From: Torymus aiolomorphi | Lineage: Eukaryota > Arthropoda > Insecta > Hymenoptera > Torymidae | Reading direction: 5' to 3' | Length of the DNA stretch: 64,000 nt | Assembly: GCA_036365515.1 (NCBI GenBank) | Contig: CM070876.1 | Location: forward strand, 174,915,478-174,979,477 | Shown: positions 46,670 through 58,960 of the stretch, piece after piece | How positions within the stretch are numbered: position 1 is the first letter of the stretch | Layout: every line of letters starts with the position of its first letter | The notes under the pieces: generated by a model | Seen by the model: only the letters and a program-made list of their open reading frames with translations | Databases searched by the model: none | What the model was told of the DNA's origin: nothing | Translations under genes and position numbers: made by a program

Positions 46670-47440
46670 ACAGAACGAAAGACAGCGAACGAGATAAAAA
46701 TGTTGAACGAACCCCCCCGTTACAGTTTTACCACTGGGAATAGCTTCCAGCGCGAATGCCCATACCAATCTTAGTCATTTCACTAGACACTAATTTTTCA
46801 ACCGTACTTTCGTACACCATATATACACCCTCGCTCCGAAATACCACGGCGCTTCATTTTTTCCGAACCCGCGTGCAGACTGTACCCAGCCACCACTAAA
46901 ACCGTTTCTATAACCCCCCTTGCGCGTGCGCGCAACAAAAGCTCGCTCAACCCACACGTCCGCGGAACAATGCTCGCACGGTTATCCACTCCCTCTCATC
47001 CTCGCTTTACGGTTTTCCGCAGCTGGTTTGCATTCGCGGCGAGCGATTTCGCGCGTATAAAATCGAAGGGCCGTCGTCGGCAGCAGCAGCGCGGAAGGGA
47101 TTCCATTTTCTCAAATAATCTCTCGAAGGGCGCGCTCGTAAAAGCGAGTAGTGCGCGCGCGGGGGCAATCTCTCTCGATCTTTTTACGAGCGCGCTAAAG
47201 TCGGAGAGAGGGAGCGCGATCGACTTTGTAAAGTTCGCGCGCGCGTGCGCGATATTGTTGCACGGATATGGTGCACGCGCGCGGATCTTTGTGGTCGTCG
47301 ACGATGGGATTGGGGCTGGTTATTATTATAGCGTCGGAAGCCCGGAGGTTTTAAAATTTTAACGGGGCGGAATACCTATAGAATGTTGATGATTGCGGTG
47401 GTTGGTTGGCGCGGGATGCGCGTATGGGAATATCTATCAG
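46670..47440. promoter_or_regulatory. CpG-rich island
   Basis: Repeated CGCGCGCG and GAGAGAG-type runs between 46980 and 47300. The plus frame 46970-47362 (130 codons) has low-complexity Ala/Arg/Ser composition and no domain, so I treat it as non-coding. Confidence 0.35.
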
Positions 47441-48095
47441 TCGGTGGGTGTGGAAGCAAGGAGTTATGAGAGATTTTTCAAATATGGAGGTAACGTTGCC
47501 TTGTGAAAAAAGAATTTCTTTAAATTGGGGTAGACAGCTTTGGATTGAAGTAATTGTAGGATGGTTTTATTCTTTATGAAAGTTATTACGCAATTCCATC
47601 ATAATTGCTTGCCTGTGTAACCCACGTCACGTGTTTTTCCATTTGACACGTCATTTCGCATTAAATGCGTAATTATATCATTTGCAACTTCGGGAAACTA
47701 GATTTTACGACACTTGTTAATGTAACACGTCAAGAAGGAAAAATTAAAGTTTTTTGAAATTGTAAATCTAAAAGCAACATGATAAAATAATTTATTTGAT
47801 AAATGGTATTATTTTCATACAAACTAAACTAAATTTTCAACTATGTAGTTTTTAATTATAATAAGTTTTGCGGTAAGATAATTTTTTAAACGCATAATTA
47901 AAGTATTAAAATATAAATAAAAGATTGCACGTTTACAGATTAGTATTGTGAAAGTAGAAATGAATGTTTAATTGCTCAACGCACTAACTAGGATATCAAA
48001 ATAATAATATTTTATTAAAAAATTTTCATTCTATTATAAAAAAAACAAGTATACACAAATTTACCAAAATTACAGTATACACCAACACGAAACTG
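47441..48095. other. Non-coding gap between islands
   Basis: AT-rich with nothing recognisable. Confidence 0.4.
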
Positions 48096-48700
48096 TCGAT
48101 TCTAAAAAAATTCCCCCTCAAACGCCCACTTTTACGTCTCAGTTAATTACATTAGACCCATTTCAGCAAACAACAACGCCGTCCATTCATCTCGCTCCCT
48201 CTCTCTTGCTTTAAACACCGCTTTACGCAACCGCCGAGCGCTTTTCCTTGCGTAATTAAGAAAAAACCATGATTATTTCACCTCTCGCGGGCACAAAGGC
48301 CCGCATTGTGCGTATCCCCCCTCACTGCCCCCGCGGAAAAAACACGAAATATACCAATACTATTCTCCTGCGACGTGTGGGCGTGGCCGAAACCCGCTGC
48401 AGCGGCGCGCGTCATTAACGGGCTCATTAGCCGCGCTGGAAAAGCTTTTTTCTCTCGCCGACGCGAGTGTTCTTCGCGCGGTGCGCATATGTATAGGAGC
48501 CGGCTAATTTTTCATTAAACCATGCGCGGGTAGATGCGTCTGTATAGTGTAGGGAGGCGCCATAGGTGTTTAGTCATTATAGGCGCCACTCGAAATTTCC
48601 ACGGTTCGAGAGTATAGGCGCTGCTGCTGCAGGTGTAGAGGAGGCAGGTCTCGGGATGTGAGTTGCGTTATAATAAGCTATTGTGAGATAATGGAGATGT
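48096..48700. promoter_or_regulatory. CpG-rich island
   Basis: CG-dense sequence with CTGCTGCTGCAGG near 48620. One plus frame (48306-48518) without domain. Candidate regulatory region by composition only. Confidence 0.3.
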
Positions 48701-49640
48701 AATGGGATGGTTCGTGTGTCGGTTGTTTTAGCGTTGGGTAAGAGATTTAGCGTGACAAGTTTGCGCTAAACATATTTTTGGAAATTACAGTTTTCGAAAG
48801 AATCAAGTTAATGAATATACCGTTACCGCAGTTCCTGTGATGTATTTGTTCATACGTAATTATAATCAAATAATAATAATACAATTATAATGCTATATCT
48901 ATGTATATACGTATAATTTCTTTCTTTATTGAAATGTCTTCACACATTAATTATATGCTTTCTATGATATTTTATTATATTAGACGTAATGAAACCATGT
49001 TGCTTAACTGGCACAGCTGTCACATAACATTTATTTAGTTTTAATTGGTGTAGCTAAATCAGTGGACAAACGTTTTTTACGTAAAAGATTGGTTTTCAAC
49101 GCGAAAATACTTGCGTAATAAAGTCAGCGACTATTTTGACAACCAATAAACATAAAGATACATGAATATATTCATATTTCAAGAAAAGTAGAAAGAACAT
49201 TTAATGCAAAGTATTATTGCATGACATCATACTGATTCCTTTGTAGTCTCAATAATGGTATACACTCTTGCAATAATATGAAATTATGGATTTTTATGTG
49301 ACAAGCATATTAAAAGAAAAGTAGATATTTAATATTTATCTTTGCTAAGATTATAAAAATATTATGGCCACAAAATTATTATCGATAATATATTATGTAT
49401 TTGTTCATAGCTTAATTAACAGGTTGACTAAGGATCTCAAAGCTAATAATTTCAAGCTATGTCAATGTAAATTTCCAAATGCGTAAATGTTTTTCTGGTA
49501 AATAAATTCTAATTCAAATTCTAATTAAAGGGTATTACTTTATAATAAAATTGAGTGAAGATGTAATTAAATTTTTCATAAAATCATTTTGAACAATGCT
49601 ATTGGAAGCAGATTAACATGCTTAAAATTTTCATTTATGC
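48701..49640. other. Non-coding AT-rich stretch
   Basis: No gene or repeat recognised. Traces such as ATTTAATATTTATCTTTGC and TTATTATCGATAATATATTATGTATTTG near 49330-49400 faintly resemble the 3' part of the LINE ORF2 (about 24145-24220), possibly an old decayed fragment. Confidence 0.3.
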
Positions 49641-49741
49641 TTTTAATAAAATAATCTTGTAACGGGTCAATGCATGCGTCCGAATATTTAAATTCTCGCG
49701 CGAGCGATAGCACCTGTATCGAGACCTGTATACAGCCGAAA

Positions 49742-49932
49742 CTATAGAATAATAGGATGCGCTGATTGCTCGTACGAGGCATTGGGCAAATGCGCGATCA
49801 CTTCGAGGACTCGCCCTCTTTCCGTCCGGGTCGTCCGGGACCGTCGACGAAGTAACAGTTCGTCCGAAGCTCCTCTCCACTGTAAGTTCATCGGGTGATA
49901 TTCATCAAGGTCAACACGCATCTCGTCCTGCA
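49742..49932 (-). CDS. Weak candidate terminal coding exon, unidentified
   Basis: On the minus strand a strong acceptor (GGAGTTTTTTTGCAG) precedes GACGAGATGCGTG at 49932, then about 62 codons (DEMRVDLDEYHPMNLQW...) run to a stop at 49742. About 67 nt upstream is a possible donor, TTCACCAG|GTGAAAATG (49999), ending a short open segment that stays in frame (...LFRVHQ|DEMRVD). No domain is recognised and the opposite strand also has open frames in this GC-richer patch, so this may be spurious. Confidence 0.25.
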
Positions 49933-50129
49933 AAAAAACTCCAACTGAAGCTGTTCTCAAGATATCGTGAGACGAACGAGCCAGACATTTTCACCTGGTG
50001 AACCCGGAAAAGCCTCGTGGTCTCGGACGGAGAAGCCTCAGTACCCGATACACAAATTGAGATAAGTACTGGCTATGTACTGGTGATTTTGTTCCGTATA
50101 ACCAGATCCGTTTCGATCGTGCGGGAGTT

Positions 50130-50690
50130 TATTGTAAATTTTAGCTATTTAGATATCATGGTTAATCATTAACAACAGGGGAGCGATAAATAATTATTGA
50201 AAGAAATTAATTGTGGAAATTTTGTGATGTAATTTTTATTGTATTGGTTATAAAAGGAAAAATTATATATTGAGAAAGTTTGGCACGTCTGCGAAGCGAA
50301 GGGTCAGTGGACCGAGCGAGCTCCGTGTTTTCGTTAGAGGATTAGAGTAGGTGCGAGTGTCGCAAATAATATGTATTATTGCTTCTATCTTTAGTTTATA
50401 TAATTTGATGAACCTCGTATTTTAATATATGAAATATTTAACTTGAATCTATATCTATATGTATTTATTTCCTTTATATGTCCTTGTGTTACTTAATTAA
50501 TAATAGTACATGTTCATTAACAAAGATAAATTTTTTACAATCTATATAATATGAGGTATTATTAGTTGATAGTGGCTTTATAGTAGTAAAGTATGGTACA
50601 AATTATCTGAGGATTAATGTCAGTTGTTACATTTGTTTATCCTTATATTCTGCAAATTAAAAGCACATTTTTATGATAACAAAGATACGA
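50130..50690. other. Non-coding gap
   Basis: AT-rich sequence with a small GC patch at 50275-50365. Nothing recognisable. Confidence 0.35.
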
Positions 50691-50699
50691 TAAATATAA

Positions 50700-51470
50700 A
50701 TTAATTTAGGAAATATCATACAGTATCCGACAGTCACGACCGGTAGTTACCTGACCAGAATTTTACGGAGCTACCAGCCAGCTAATTAAACAAATAAATG
50801 AGATTGCAAAGATAACCGTGAAAACTATTTAAATGTCATAACAATTTAAATTCCGCTCGGTCTTGCCGTGAGAATTCCCGGCCGGCCCCGTCCCTAAATC
50901 TCAATTTTAATACGTCATAAAACCATAAATAAACGTCGGTAATTACTTACGCGCAGTCGTTAAAAGGCCGCGACTACCAGCACCGAACGACACAAAATCC
51001 TCTCGTTATGACCTGCTGCCGAAAACTCGTCAAAACGGCGGCGGCGGCGGCGGCTGACCTCTCCTCGAAAACTCGAGACGAAGGGAGAAGAAAAAATACG
51101 AGTATTCCCCAAAACGCCGCGGCGAGAACAAATGAAAGCGGTGAAAGAGGAAGAAAAATCACATAAAGATGCCACTGTAAGAGAGAGTTTATGTGTTTTC
51201 GGGGAAAGGAGAAGACGCCAGGCGCGCGTGCGTAACCCGAGATTCGAGTGGACGTGGATCCACATGTCGTCGTCGTCGTCGTCGTCGGTCTGTTGTGTCA
51301 CTAATTCCAGTAATTAAGCGGATACTTGAGGACCGCCCGTTGGCTCGGCGTCGCGTCGGGTGGCTTCCACGCGGATGTGTGTGTAATAAGCGAAGCGTAC
51401 GAGAATGTGCGCGCGAAGGAATGCGTGGATCGAGCGGAGAAGTGATTGCGGTACTTATTGCTATTAATGT
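50700..51470. promoter_or_regulatory. CpG-rich island with GGC and GTC trinucleotide runs
   Basis: The island contains (CGG)6-type sequence at 51037-51056 and (GTC)8 at about 51265-51288. Open frames on both strands at 50960-51474 overlap, so coding is unlikely. A minus-strand ACTGCGC|GTAAGTAATT at about 50957 is a good splice-donor match and could end a non-coding first exon transcribed leftward; this is inference. Confidence 0.35.
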
Positions 51471-54400
51471 TTAATGCTGTTATATGGGTATGAGTTGGGC
51501 TGCGAACATGCGAAGTTTGTTTCCCTAGATTTTGTGTAATTCGATTTCTTTAGAAACTTTCAGCAAAATTAATTTAGATAGTAAAGGTAAAACCTTCAAA
51601 TTTGAGAGTGATTTACTATTTACTTTCTGAGATGTACTCGTTCAAACTTCAGCTTTTTTTACATAATTAGTATTGCGGTTAATGGCGTTGACAAAAAAAC
51701 ATATGACATAAAATTCATGGCTGTAAATTAATTAGATTCGAAAAAACGTTGAAACTTGGAGAAAAACTAGTTCAAATATTGAAGAATTAGATATTTTAAA
51801 TTGAAAAAGATTTATTGTTTAGTTCAAAAGTTATGATCATTCAAAGTTTGAGGTTAGCAGAAATTTTGAAATAAATGTAATTTTATTTTCAAAGAAATAG
51901 GTCCGATGGTTGTAACTAAACCAATTATAGTTACTACTACAACTTAATAATAATAAACATACGCATAAATATAAATATATAAATATATATTTAGACAAAA
52001 AACTTTGTTACACATGCGTATCCATCCACGTTGGTCAAATATTGTACATTGATCGATGTTTTGACTTATGTAGTTGGGATATAACTATCTTAAAACTTAC
52101 AGAAGTACAGTCAGAGTTGTAACTTTTATCACAAATTCAAAGTACTTAAGGTTATACTTCTTTCTAAAATTTGTGAAATATCTTTTATTAGAAAAAATAT
52201 TTCACAACAGTAATAGTATTATACTACTGCGATGCCTATTTTTTATACACTTGCTTAATTGCATTTATTCTTTATAGTCAAAATATTATATAAAATATGT
52301 ATCTATAATTAGTTTCATATATTTACAGAAAGAATTTACATTAGAGTTTTATTTAACTATATAAGTTTTTACTAAATGAGAATACAAAAATTAGTAATGT
52401 CTTAAGATAATAATCAATTTCTTTCCAACTCTTTTTCCAGTAGAAAAACGAGCTCAAAAGCAGAAGCGATAATAATTTTTTCGTAGGTAATTTTTTTCGT
52501 CGCCAATACAGCGCACTGTAACTTTTTTTTTCGCGGCAAAAAAAACTCTTAGTGGCTCGGAGAGCCGCTAGAAAAATTTATTCTCCTTCCTCCGCTGTGG
52601 ATTTCCTCTTTAGCGCTGTTTGTTAATTACAGAGCTTTGACGGCCCTAAAAAGATAATCTCTCCTTGCGCGCGACCTGTAATAATAAATTCTTAAAGAGA
52701 TCATCTTTTTGATAAAATTAGAAAATTATTAAATTATAAAATAGAAATATAGAATTAATGTAAAAAAGACAGAAAGAATTACAAATTTTGAATAAATGAT
52801 CGGGAACACTATCTGTTGTTACATCTGTGACGTACGAAAATCATTTCCAAATCTCACATACTTGACTTTCCGATTTAACACTATAAACGTGATTTATTAC
52901 TTTTTTATTTTCTTGAAAATGAGAATCTACACTTGACAAATCTCAGAAGATACTCAGATTATTATATAAGCAATGTACACTATTATGAGCGTTAAAGTAA
53001 GATTTTTTGGTTCATGACTCAGTAAAGACGTATTGATTTTGTCACATGATACTTTTAAAAATACAACAAACTTTTGAAACAGGTTTTAGTAACCCGCATT
53101 TTCTGGATTGACGCAGTGTCATACTATACCAAGTTCTACAATATTGACTAAAATATTGAATCCAAATCAAGATAAATTAAAAAATATAATATAAATTTTC
53201 TTATAAAATTTTAATTAAATAAAAAATTCTTTTTCGTGTTACAGTTTTTCGAATAGAGCAAAAAGAATTCCTGACGTCGCTGCGATCGGCGAGTAAATGA
53301 TGAGTTTCGATCAGAGGGGGACTATTGTGAGTCCGGCTATGACACTTGGGGTTTAGTTACCCTTTTCCTATACGGGATTGAAGAACGAGTCTCGGTCAAT
53401 ACAACCAGAGTATTGGGGGTACTCTTCTAAAATACAGTGAAGATATATGTAGGAGAAATGTTGACATGTGATAAATGACTTATATGATTGTAGAAAGAAA
53501 GGTATCATAACAATTATAATTTTATATTAATTTTCTTGTTGTATTTATTATTGTATTCAATAAAGTAGAAATATAGTATATATAGTACAGGTATAGTATA
53601 GCACTACGATACTAAGATCTAGGTAGTATAGATTAATTTATACTCCAGTATTAGGTTAAGATGTTAATATTAAAAAATTCTAGAGAATGATTAGGCATCA
53701 TTTGCTTCCCTCCCTGTTTGAAATAATATTTATTTCTCAGTAGATCAACATTTTAGGGCTCTTGTCAGTTATAATTTAAATTGCAAAAACTGATAATGCA
53801 ACATATCATGAGAAGATTAAATTGGTTGATTTTGTATACTTATATTAAGAGATGAAGTATGGGAGTAGAAGTATGGGTCTAGGGCGTTAAAATTTTGGGT
53901 TTCCGTAGATTAAAGAATTATTATTTTCACTTCATACTACTAATAGGTGTGTGATGGATCATCTAAAGATTGATTCCAGTAATGTTGAGGGCCATAACGT
54001 CCATCATTATTTTAATAACTTGTTATTGTCAGGATAATTCCAGAACTAATCCTTCCATATTCCTCATACTTTTTGATGATTTTCTTCCAAGTGATTTTAG
54101 GTTATATGTTTGACAGTGTCGTTACTGTAAGAAGATTTTTCATTGTATTATCTTTTACAGAGTTATGATCTGATGTATAAATTCTTGTTATTGTATTCTT
54201 GTTATTGACTTCTTTTCTAGTGAAAAAAGTAATCTCTCTTCGAATTTTTCCAGATCATATTGAGACTAGTCTTTTATATAATTTGTGTCTTAAATGCTAT
54301 AATGTTTCTCTGGTTTCCTTGGTTTAGGTATGGTACATAATTTATTCAGGTTCCATCTATTTTATAATATAGTGGTGTTACATCCGTGACGTATTTGCAC

Positions 54401-54746
54401 CGATCGAGCATCAGTCCACTTATACGTCTTACGAAAAATATGAAACAAGAAATGATGAAACTTATATTTTATTTAGATCCTTTAGGCGATGAGTTCTGCC
54501 ATCGCATTGAAAAAAGTTAGTCGGAGCTAAGCCTCTACTCGGGTATTGTATTTCGTTCATTGTGGATCCATCCGAGAGCCAACAATTTAATTGGAAATAA
54601 TTTTACTATTCGCGTTTGTAGAATCTGTAATTAACAAACATTGTTCAATTATTGGAATTAAGTAAATCTTAATTTTATAATTAGTACGTTTGAAGTTCTT
54701 ATTCAAGTGCCAGTATAACCATCATCAATAAAAAAAAGTAAGAATA
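51471..54746. other. Non-coding AT-rich stretch
   Basis: No gene supported. A small GC patch lies at 52490-52680. The block GTTACATCYGTGACGTA occurs at about 52818 and again at 54374 in the same orientation, as part of an otherwise unidentified repeat. A further patch at 53270-53420 is unexplained. Confidence 0.4.
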
Positions 54747-55112
54747 TTAATTTAAACAACTAACAAATAAAAGCGTTAATTTCATCTGTTGCCGAGTTAA
54801 CAGTGGAATGATAGTGTCACGGTCGACTTGTGTTCCTGTTTTTACTAAAATATATGTTTTTGGTGGGAGGAACCATGTTGTATTTCCTAATATTACCGGA
54901 AGCTCTTTCTTCCTAACATTCTTTAGTATGATATCTTTTTTTACAAATTTGTGAATGTACATTTTTATTATGTGTGCAGCCTCCTCCGAAAATCTGGCGA
55001 GATATCCTGATTTCTCCATGATGTTGTGAGCAAATTCATCTGGGAAATTGGATGCTATAAGGATAAGGAATTTCGTATTTCCCTTATCTCTCTCACACAT
55101 TTTTGTTAACAT
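54747..55112 (-). CDS. Hypothetical protein fragment
   Basis: An intact 121-codon frame with start ATG at 55112 and amino acid composition that looks protein-like (FPDEFAHNIMEKSGYLARF, ILGNTTWFLPPKTYILVKTG) rather than random AT-rich translation. I do not recognise the family. It lies alone next to a piggyBac-like non-autonomous element and has no clear splice partners, so it may be an exon, a transposon remnant or chance. Confidence 0.28.
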   Translation of the reverse strand: MLTKMCERDKGNTKFLILIASNFPDEFAHNIMEKSGYLARFSEEAAHIIKMYIHKFVKKDIILKNVRKKELPVILGNTTWFLPPKTYILVKTGTQVDRDTIIPLLTRQQMKLTLLFVSCLN

Positions 55113-55336
55113 ATTTAAATATAAACTTGTTAACTGTGCGCAGAAATGTGTTCAAATTTTGCATTCGTATATGAAAAAACATCCATATTAATGAAATCTC
55201 TGTCTTCTCTAACGTCATTATCATATAAAACATTTTCATTAATTTTTTCACAGACAAATAATTACGGATTCTGGTTCTGTTCTTGTAATAATTCTATTGC
55301 AAAATTTAATTTTTTCAAGACGTAAAAGTATGTTTA

Positions 55337-56801
55337 CCCCTTAGAAGCATACATTTTTTTATTCGATATTTTGGCCTGAAATTTCTCACTTGGGGGTTTT
55401 TGGGGTCGCTAATAACGAATATGCGATCAGAATTTTAATTTTCCTAATCCAAGATGGCGGATTCAAGATGGCGGATGAAATTTTTTGAAAATGAGTTTAT
55501 GTTCACTCCAAAATGTTTACTCGGGGGTTTTCGGGGTCGCTGATAACGAATATGCCATCAGAATTTTTTTTTTCAAATCCAAGATGACGGATTCAAGATG
55601 GCGGACGTAATTTTTTTGGAAATGAGTATATTTTTACTTCAAAATGTTTACTCGGGGGTTTTCAGAGTCGCTGATAACGAATATGCCGTCAGAATTTTTA
55701 TTTTCAAATCCAATATGGCGGATGAAATTGTTTGAAAATGAGTTTATTTTCTCTCCAAAATGTTTACTCGGGGGTTTTCGGGGTCGCTGATAACGAATAT
55801 GCCGTCAGAATTTTTATTTCCAAATTCAAGATGGCGGATTCAAGATGGCGGACGTAATTTTTTTGGAAATGAGTATATTTTTACTTCAAAATGTTTACTC
55901 GGAGGTTTTCAGGGTCGCTGATAACGAATATGCCGTCAGAATTTTTATTTTCAAATCCAATATGGCCGATTCAAGATGGCGGACAAAAATTGTTTGAAAA
56001 TAAGTATATTTTTACCTAAAAAAGTTTACTTGGGGGTTTTGGGGTCGCTGATACCGAGTATGCCATAAGAATTTTGATTTTCCAAATCCAAGATAGTGGA
56101 TTCAAATTGGCGGACAAAATTTTTTTCAAAATTAGTATATTTTAGTCTAAGTAAACTGACTTGGGAGCTTTTAACTTTTGAAAAATCTCGAGTAGACATT
56201 CGAGTTGAAATACTAAAATGTACCCTACGATTTTGATAGCATATTCGTTATCAGCGACCCCAAAAACCCCCGAATAAACATTTTGAGGTAAAGATATACT
56301 CATTTTCAAAAAAATTCCGTCCGCCATCTTGAATCAGCCATCTTGGATTTGAAAAATCAAAATTCTGATGGCATATTCTTAATCAGCGACCTCAAAAACC
56401 CCCGAGTAATCATTTTTAGGTAAAAATATACTCAATTTCAAAAAATTTTTGACCGCCATCTTGAATCTGCCATCTTGGATTTGAAAAATCAAAATTCTGA
56501 TGGCATATTCTTAATCAGCGACCCCAAAAACCTCTAGGAACTAACTTTCATAAAAATCGAACAGCAAATAAGCTCAAAAATGATTTTTTTCTAAAAAAAC
56601 ATGCATGTTTTGCAATTTGTTTATTTATAACAATTTAATAACAAATAAAATAATAAATTAGATTCGGGAGAATTGTAAAGAAACGTCTTACCTATCAGAA
56701 AAGCCCATCACCTTGAATACATACACATAAATACGTTTTTTATAAATAAAAATAGAAAGCTACTTTGGTGGTCCCTATAGGGACCACTATGCTTCTAAGG
56801 G
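55337..56801. mobile_element. piggyBac-like non-autonomous element
   Basis: The ends CCCCTTAGAAGCATA (55337) and TATGCTTCTAAGGG (to 56801) are inverted repeats. TTAA follows the right end (56802-56805) and TTTA precedes the left (55333-55336). CCC-T-type termini with TTAA targets are typical of piggyBac. The right end has a perfect 20-bp palindrome GTGGTCCCTATAGGGACCAC (56768-56787) that the left end lacks. The interior is a repeat array without transposase. Confidence 0.7.
55375..56540. repeat. ~125-bp repeats in direct then inverted orientation, with AAGATGGCGG motifs
   Basis: About six direct copies (near 55390, 55513, 55645, 55762, 55895, 56025) share TTTACTCGGGGGTTTTC, GGGTCGCTGATAACGAATAT and one or two CAAGATGGCGGA motifs. 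After about 56210 the same unit continues in inverse orientation (GTTATCAGCGACCCCAAAAA, CCGCCATCTTGAATC) for two to three copies. The whole is therefore a head-to-head array. Confidence 0.85.
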
Positions 56802-56999
56802 TTAAAGAACAATAAATGGCAAAATAATGAAAAAAGAGTATTCGATTAATGATCGGAATATGTGATTCTTTGCTGATTTCCAATAAACAAGCTATGTTAC
56901 ACTTTTTATATAACTATAGTAGAATTTATTTCCTTTCACAGAAATAACAAAACTTATAAATAAAACAAAAATATTCTATGCCCAGCGATTATATACCTG

Positions 57000-57400
57000 A
57001 AACTATAAAGTAATACAACGAATTTCACGCAATCCATTACAAAATTTTCTCATTCTCCTGCAAACGAAACCCTGCAACCTCTGTACAAAACCATATAATA
57101 CTCCTCCGCGGAAACCGCTCTCCCGCAGGCAATTACTCTCTGCTCGTTCCATTTTCCCCAAATAGAACGGAACAAAGAATCTTCGCGTTCGCCCGTACGA
57201 TCTTCTCTCTCTCACGCGCTGACCCCATCGCGGGCGAATCAGAACGATAGTTAGCTAATGCGAACTGGCGAGAAACGGGTCTCCCGGGAAGGCGAGGAAT
57301 CACGCGGAAGGGCCTCGCGGGGCTAAAAGCGATGGAGAGGCGATTCGCTCGCTCATCCGAGAATTTGTAGAGTTCGAGATGAGAGTAATAAATTAATTTA
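57000..57400. promoter_or_regulatory. CpG-rich island
   Basis: A short GC-rich block with CTCTCTCTC and GCGAGG-type runs. The minus frame 57003-57215 has no domain. Composition-based call only. Confidence 0.3.
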
Positions 57401-58080
57401 TTGGGCGGTGGGTATAAGGATGGTTGTCGTGGGATCTGAATTTATGTTATATATAATATGTGCATGGGTTTTTTTCGTTATATTGTAATCTGACGTTTTT
57501 TGAGCATTTTGATACGGAATTTCTGTTGCCTAAAGGCTTCGCAGGGTTGAAAAGTCTATAGTAAAAAATGCTGTCAACAGTATTGCATTGTTGATTATTT
57601 TTTAGTTTCTATAATGTCGCGTTAAATTATTGAACTAAATACCTATATAGTCAAGTTGTAAATTTTTGTTCAATCTAAAAAATAGAACATAACATCATGC
57701 ACTATATTTTTCTTGTGAATAATTCGACTTTCTGCGCACAAAACATGCACGGAAAATGAAAATTTTCGCACTAAATTATACGAAAAAAAAAAAAAACAAT
57801 TTCTATACATGATCACATTTTGTTTGATTGTTCAAAAGAAAAATTACCTTTAATACAAATAGAAAGATTATATTTATGATTACAAAACTAAATTTTCTGT
57901 TTCAATTAAATTGTTTCATTGAAACAGTTTTACTTCATGTTTCCCAAGACGGAAATATAACTATATTCACACGATCTTCACTCAGAATAATTGTAGAAAT
58001 GAAAAGAAAATCAAGTTCCCAAGACCACAATTATTTTACACGATGTTGCAATGCGTACATATATGTTATTCGTACCATTC
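57401..58080. other. Non-coding gap
   Basis: AT-rich with a poly(A) run near 57785. A plus frame at 57828-58118 has no domain and is probably chance. Confidence 0.35.
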
Positions 58081-58960
58081 ACGAGAAGAAAACTGGAATT
58101 ATTATCGCATTACCTTAAACATCTCGATCCAGAACCTACTTCGACTTCATCCCCCAGTCTTCGGGATAACTCAACAAAGCTGTTCTATCTCTCTTTCTCG
58201 CTCTACCATAAGTCAAAACCCACAGACGCATTACCCGCCTCTCTCGCGTATAATAAGCAGCAGAATGTACACACACAGGGCCCCGTCGTCGTCGTCGCGT
58301 CCCGCGCAATTACTACCCGCGTCTTTTTACGGCGGCTGCATGCGCGTGCAAAACCGGCGATTACCCAATATAACAGCCCTTATTATCTCTGCCGGCGCAT
58401 TTCCTAGTCATCGCGGCAAATTACTCTCTCACTCCCTCTCTACCTCCGATAATCAAGACATCGTCTTCGAAGTGTGTACATAACACACACTCTGTATATA
58501 TAGTGGTTCGGAGGAGAGCGCCGCGCCGCGCGAGAGTATAAAATCTCTCCTCTCTCTCTCTCGCTCCGTCGTCGAGAGTTAATGTCTCGCAATTTCGCGC
58601 TAACGAGGCCGCGCCGATTCGATCGCGCGCCGCTTTGCCTTCCCCGCCGGGCGGCGGCCCGGCTGCACCGAGCGACCAATGGGAGCTGAGCGAGGGGGCG
58701 GGGCGCGAGCGCGACGCCCGCGGTGAGAGCGAGAGAGAGCGGTTCGCAGGGTGGTGAGGGAGGGGGAGGTAGGAAAGGCTGCTGCGGATGGAGCGCCGCC
58801 ACGAGGAGAACGAAGAGAGTTATTGTGGAGGAGGAGGTGGGAGAGGGATATGTCGAGAGGGTGACTATATGTGTGTTGGTGCGCATCATGACGGTGTTGG
58901 GAAATGATGAAGGATGAGGGAGGTTGCGATGGTTGGTGCATCGGGTATTTGTTGATTCAA
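58081..58960. promoter_or_regulatory. CpG-rich island with core-promoter-like boxes
   Basis: The strongest GC island of the window. It contains GAGTATAAAATC (TATA-like) at about 58535, ACCAATGGG (CCAAT-box) at about 58675 and GGGGGCGGGGCG (GC-box) at about 58695. The box order does not fit a single simple promoter on either strand. Overlapping frames on both strands (58043-58483, 58440-58941) are composition artefacts. Confidence 0.4.

Noticed and set aside
46970..47362. 130-codon plus-strand frame
   Set aside because: Ala/Arg/Ser-rich low-complexity translation of CGCG and GAGAG runs, with no start context or domain.
52813..54395. Possible LTR pair from the repeated GTTACATCYGTGACGTA
   Set aside because: The similarity does not extend far enough, and no TG...CA ends, primer site or coding domain is visible between the copies.
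58043..58941. Several long overlapping frames on both strands
   Set aside because: Frames of 96-149 codons in four overlapping phases cannot all code, and Pro/Ser/Arg bias follows the island's base composition.
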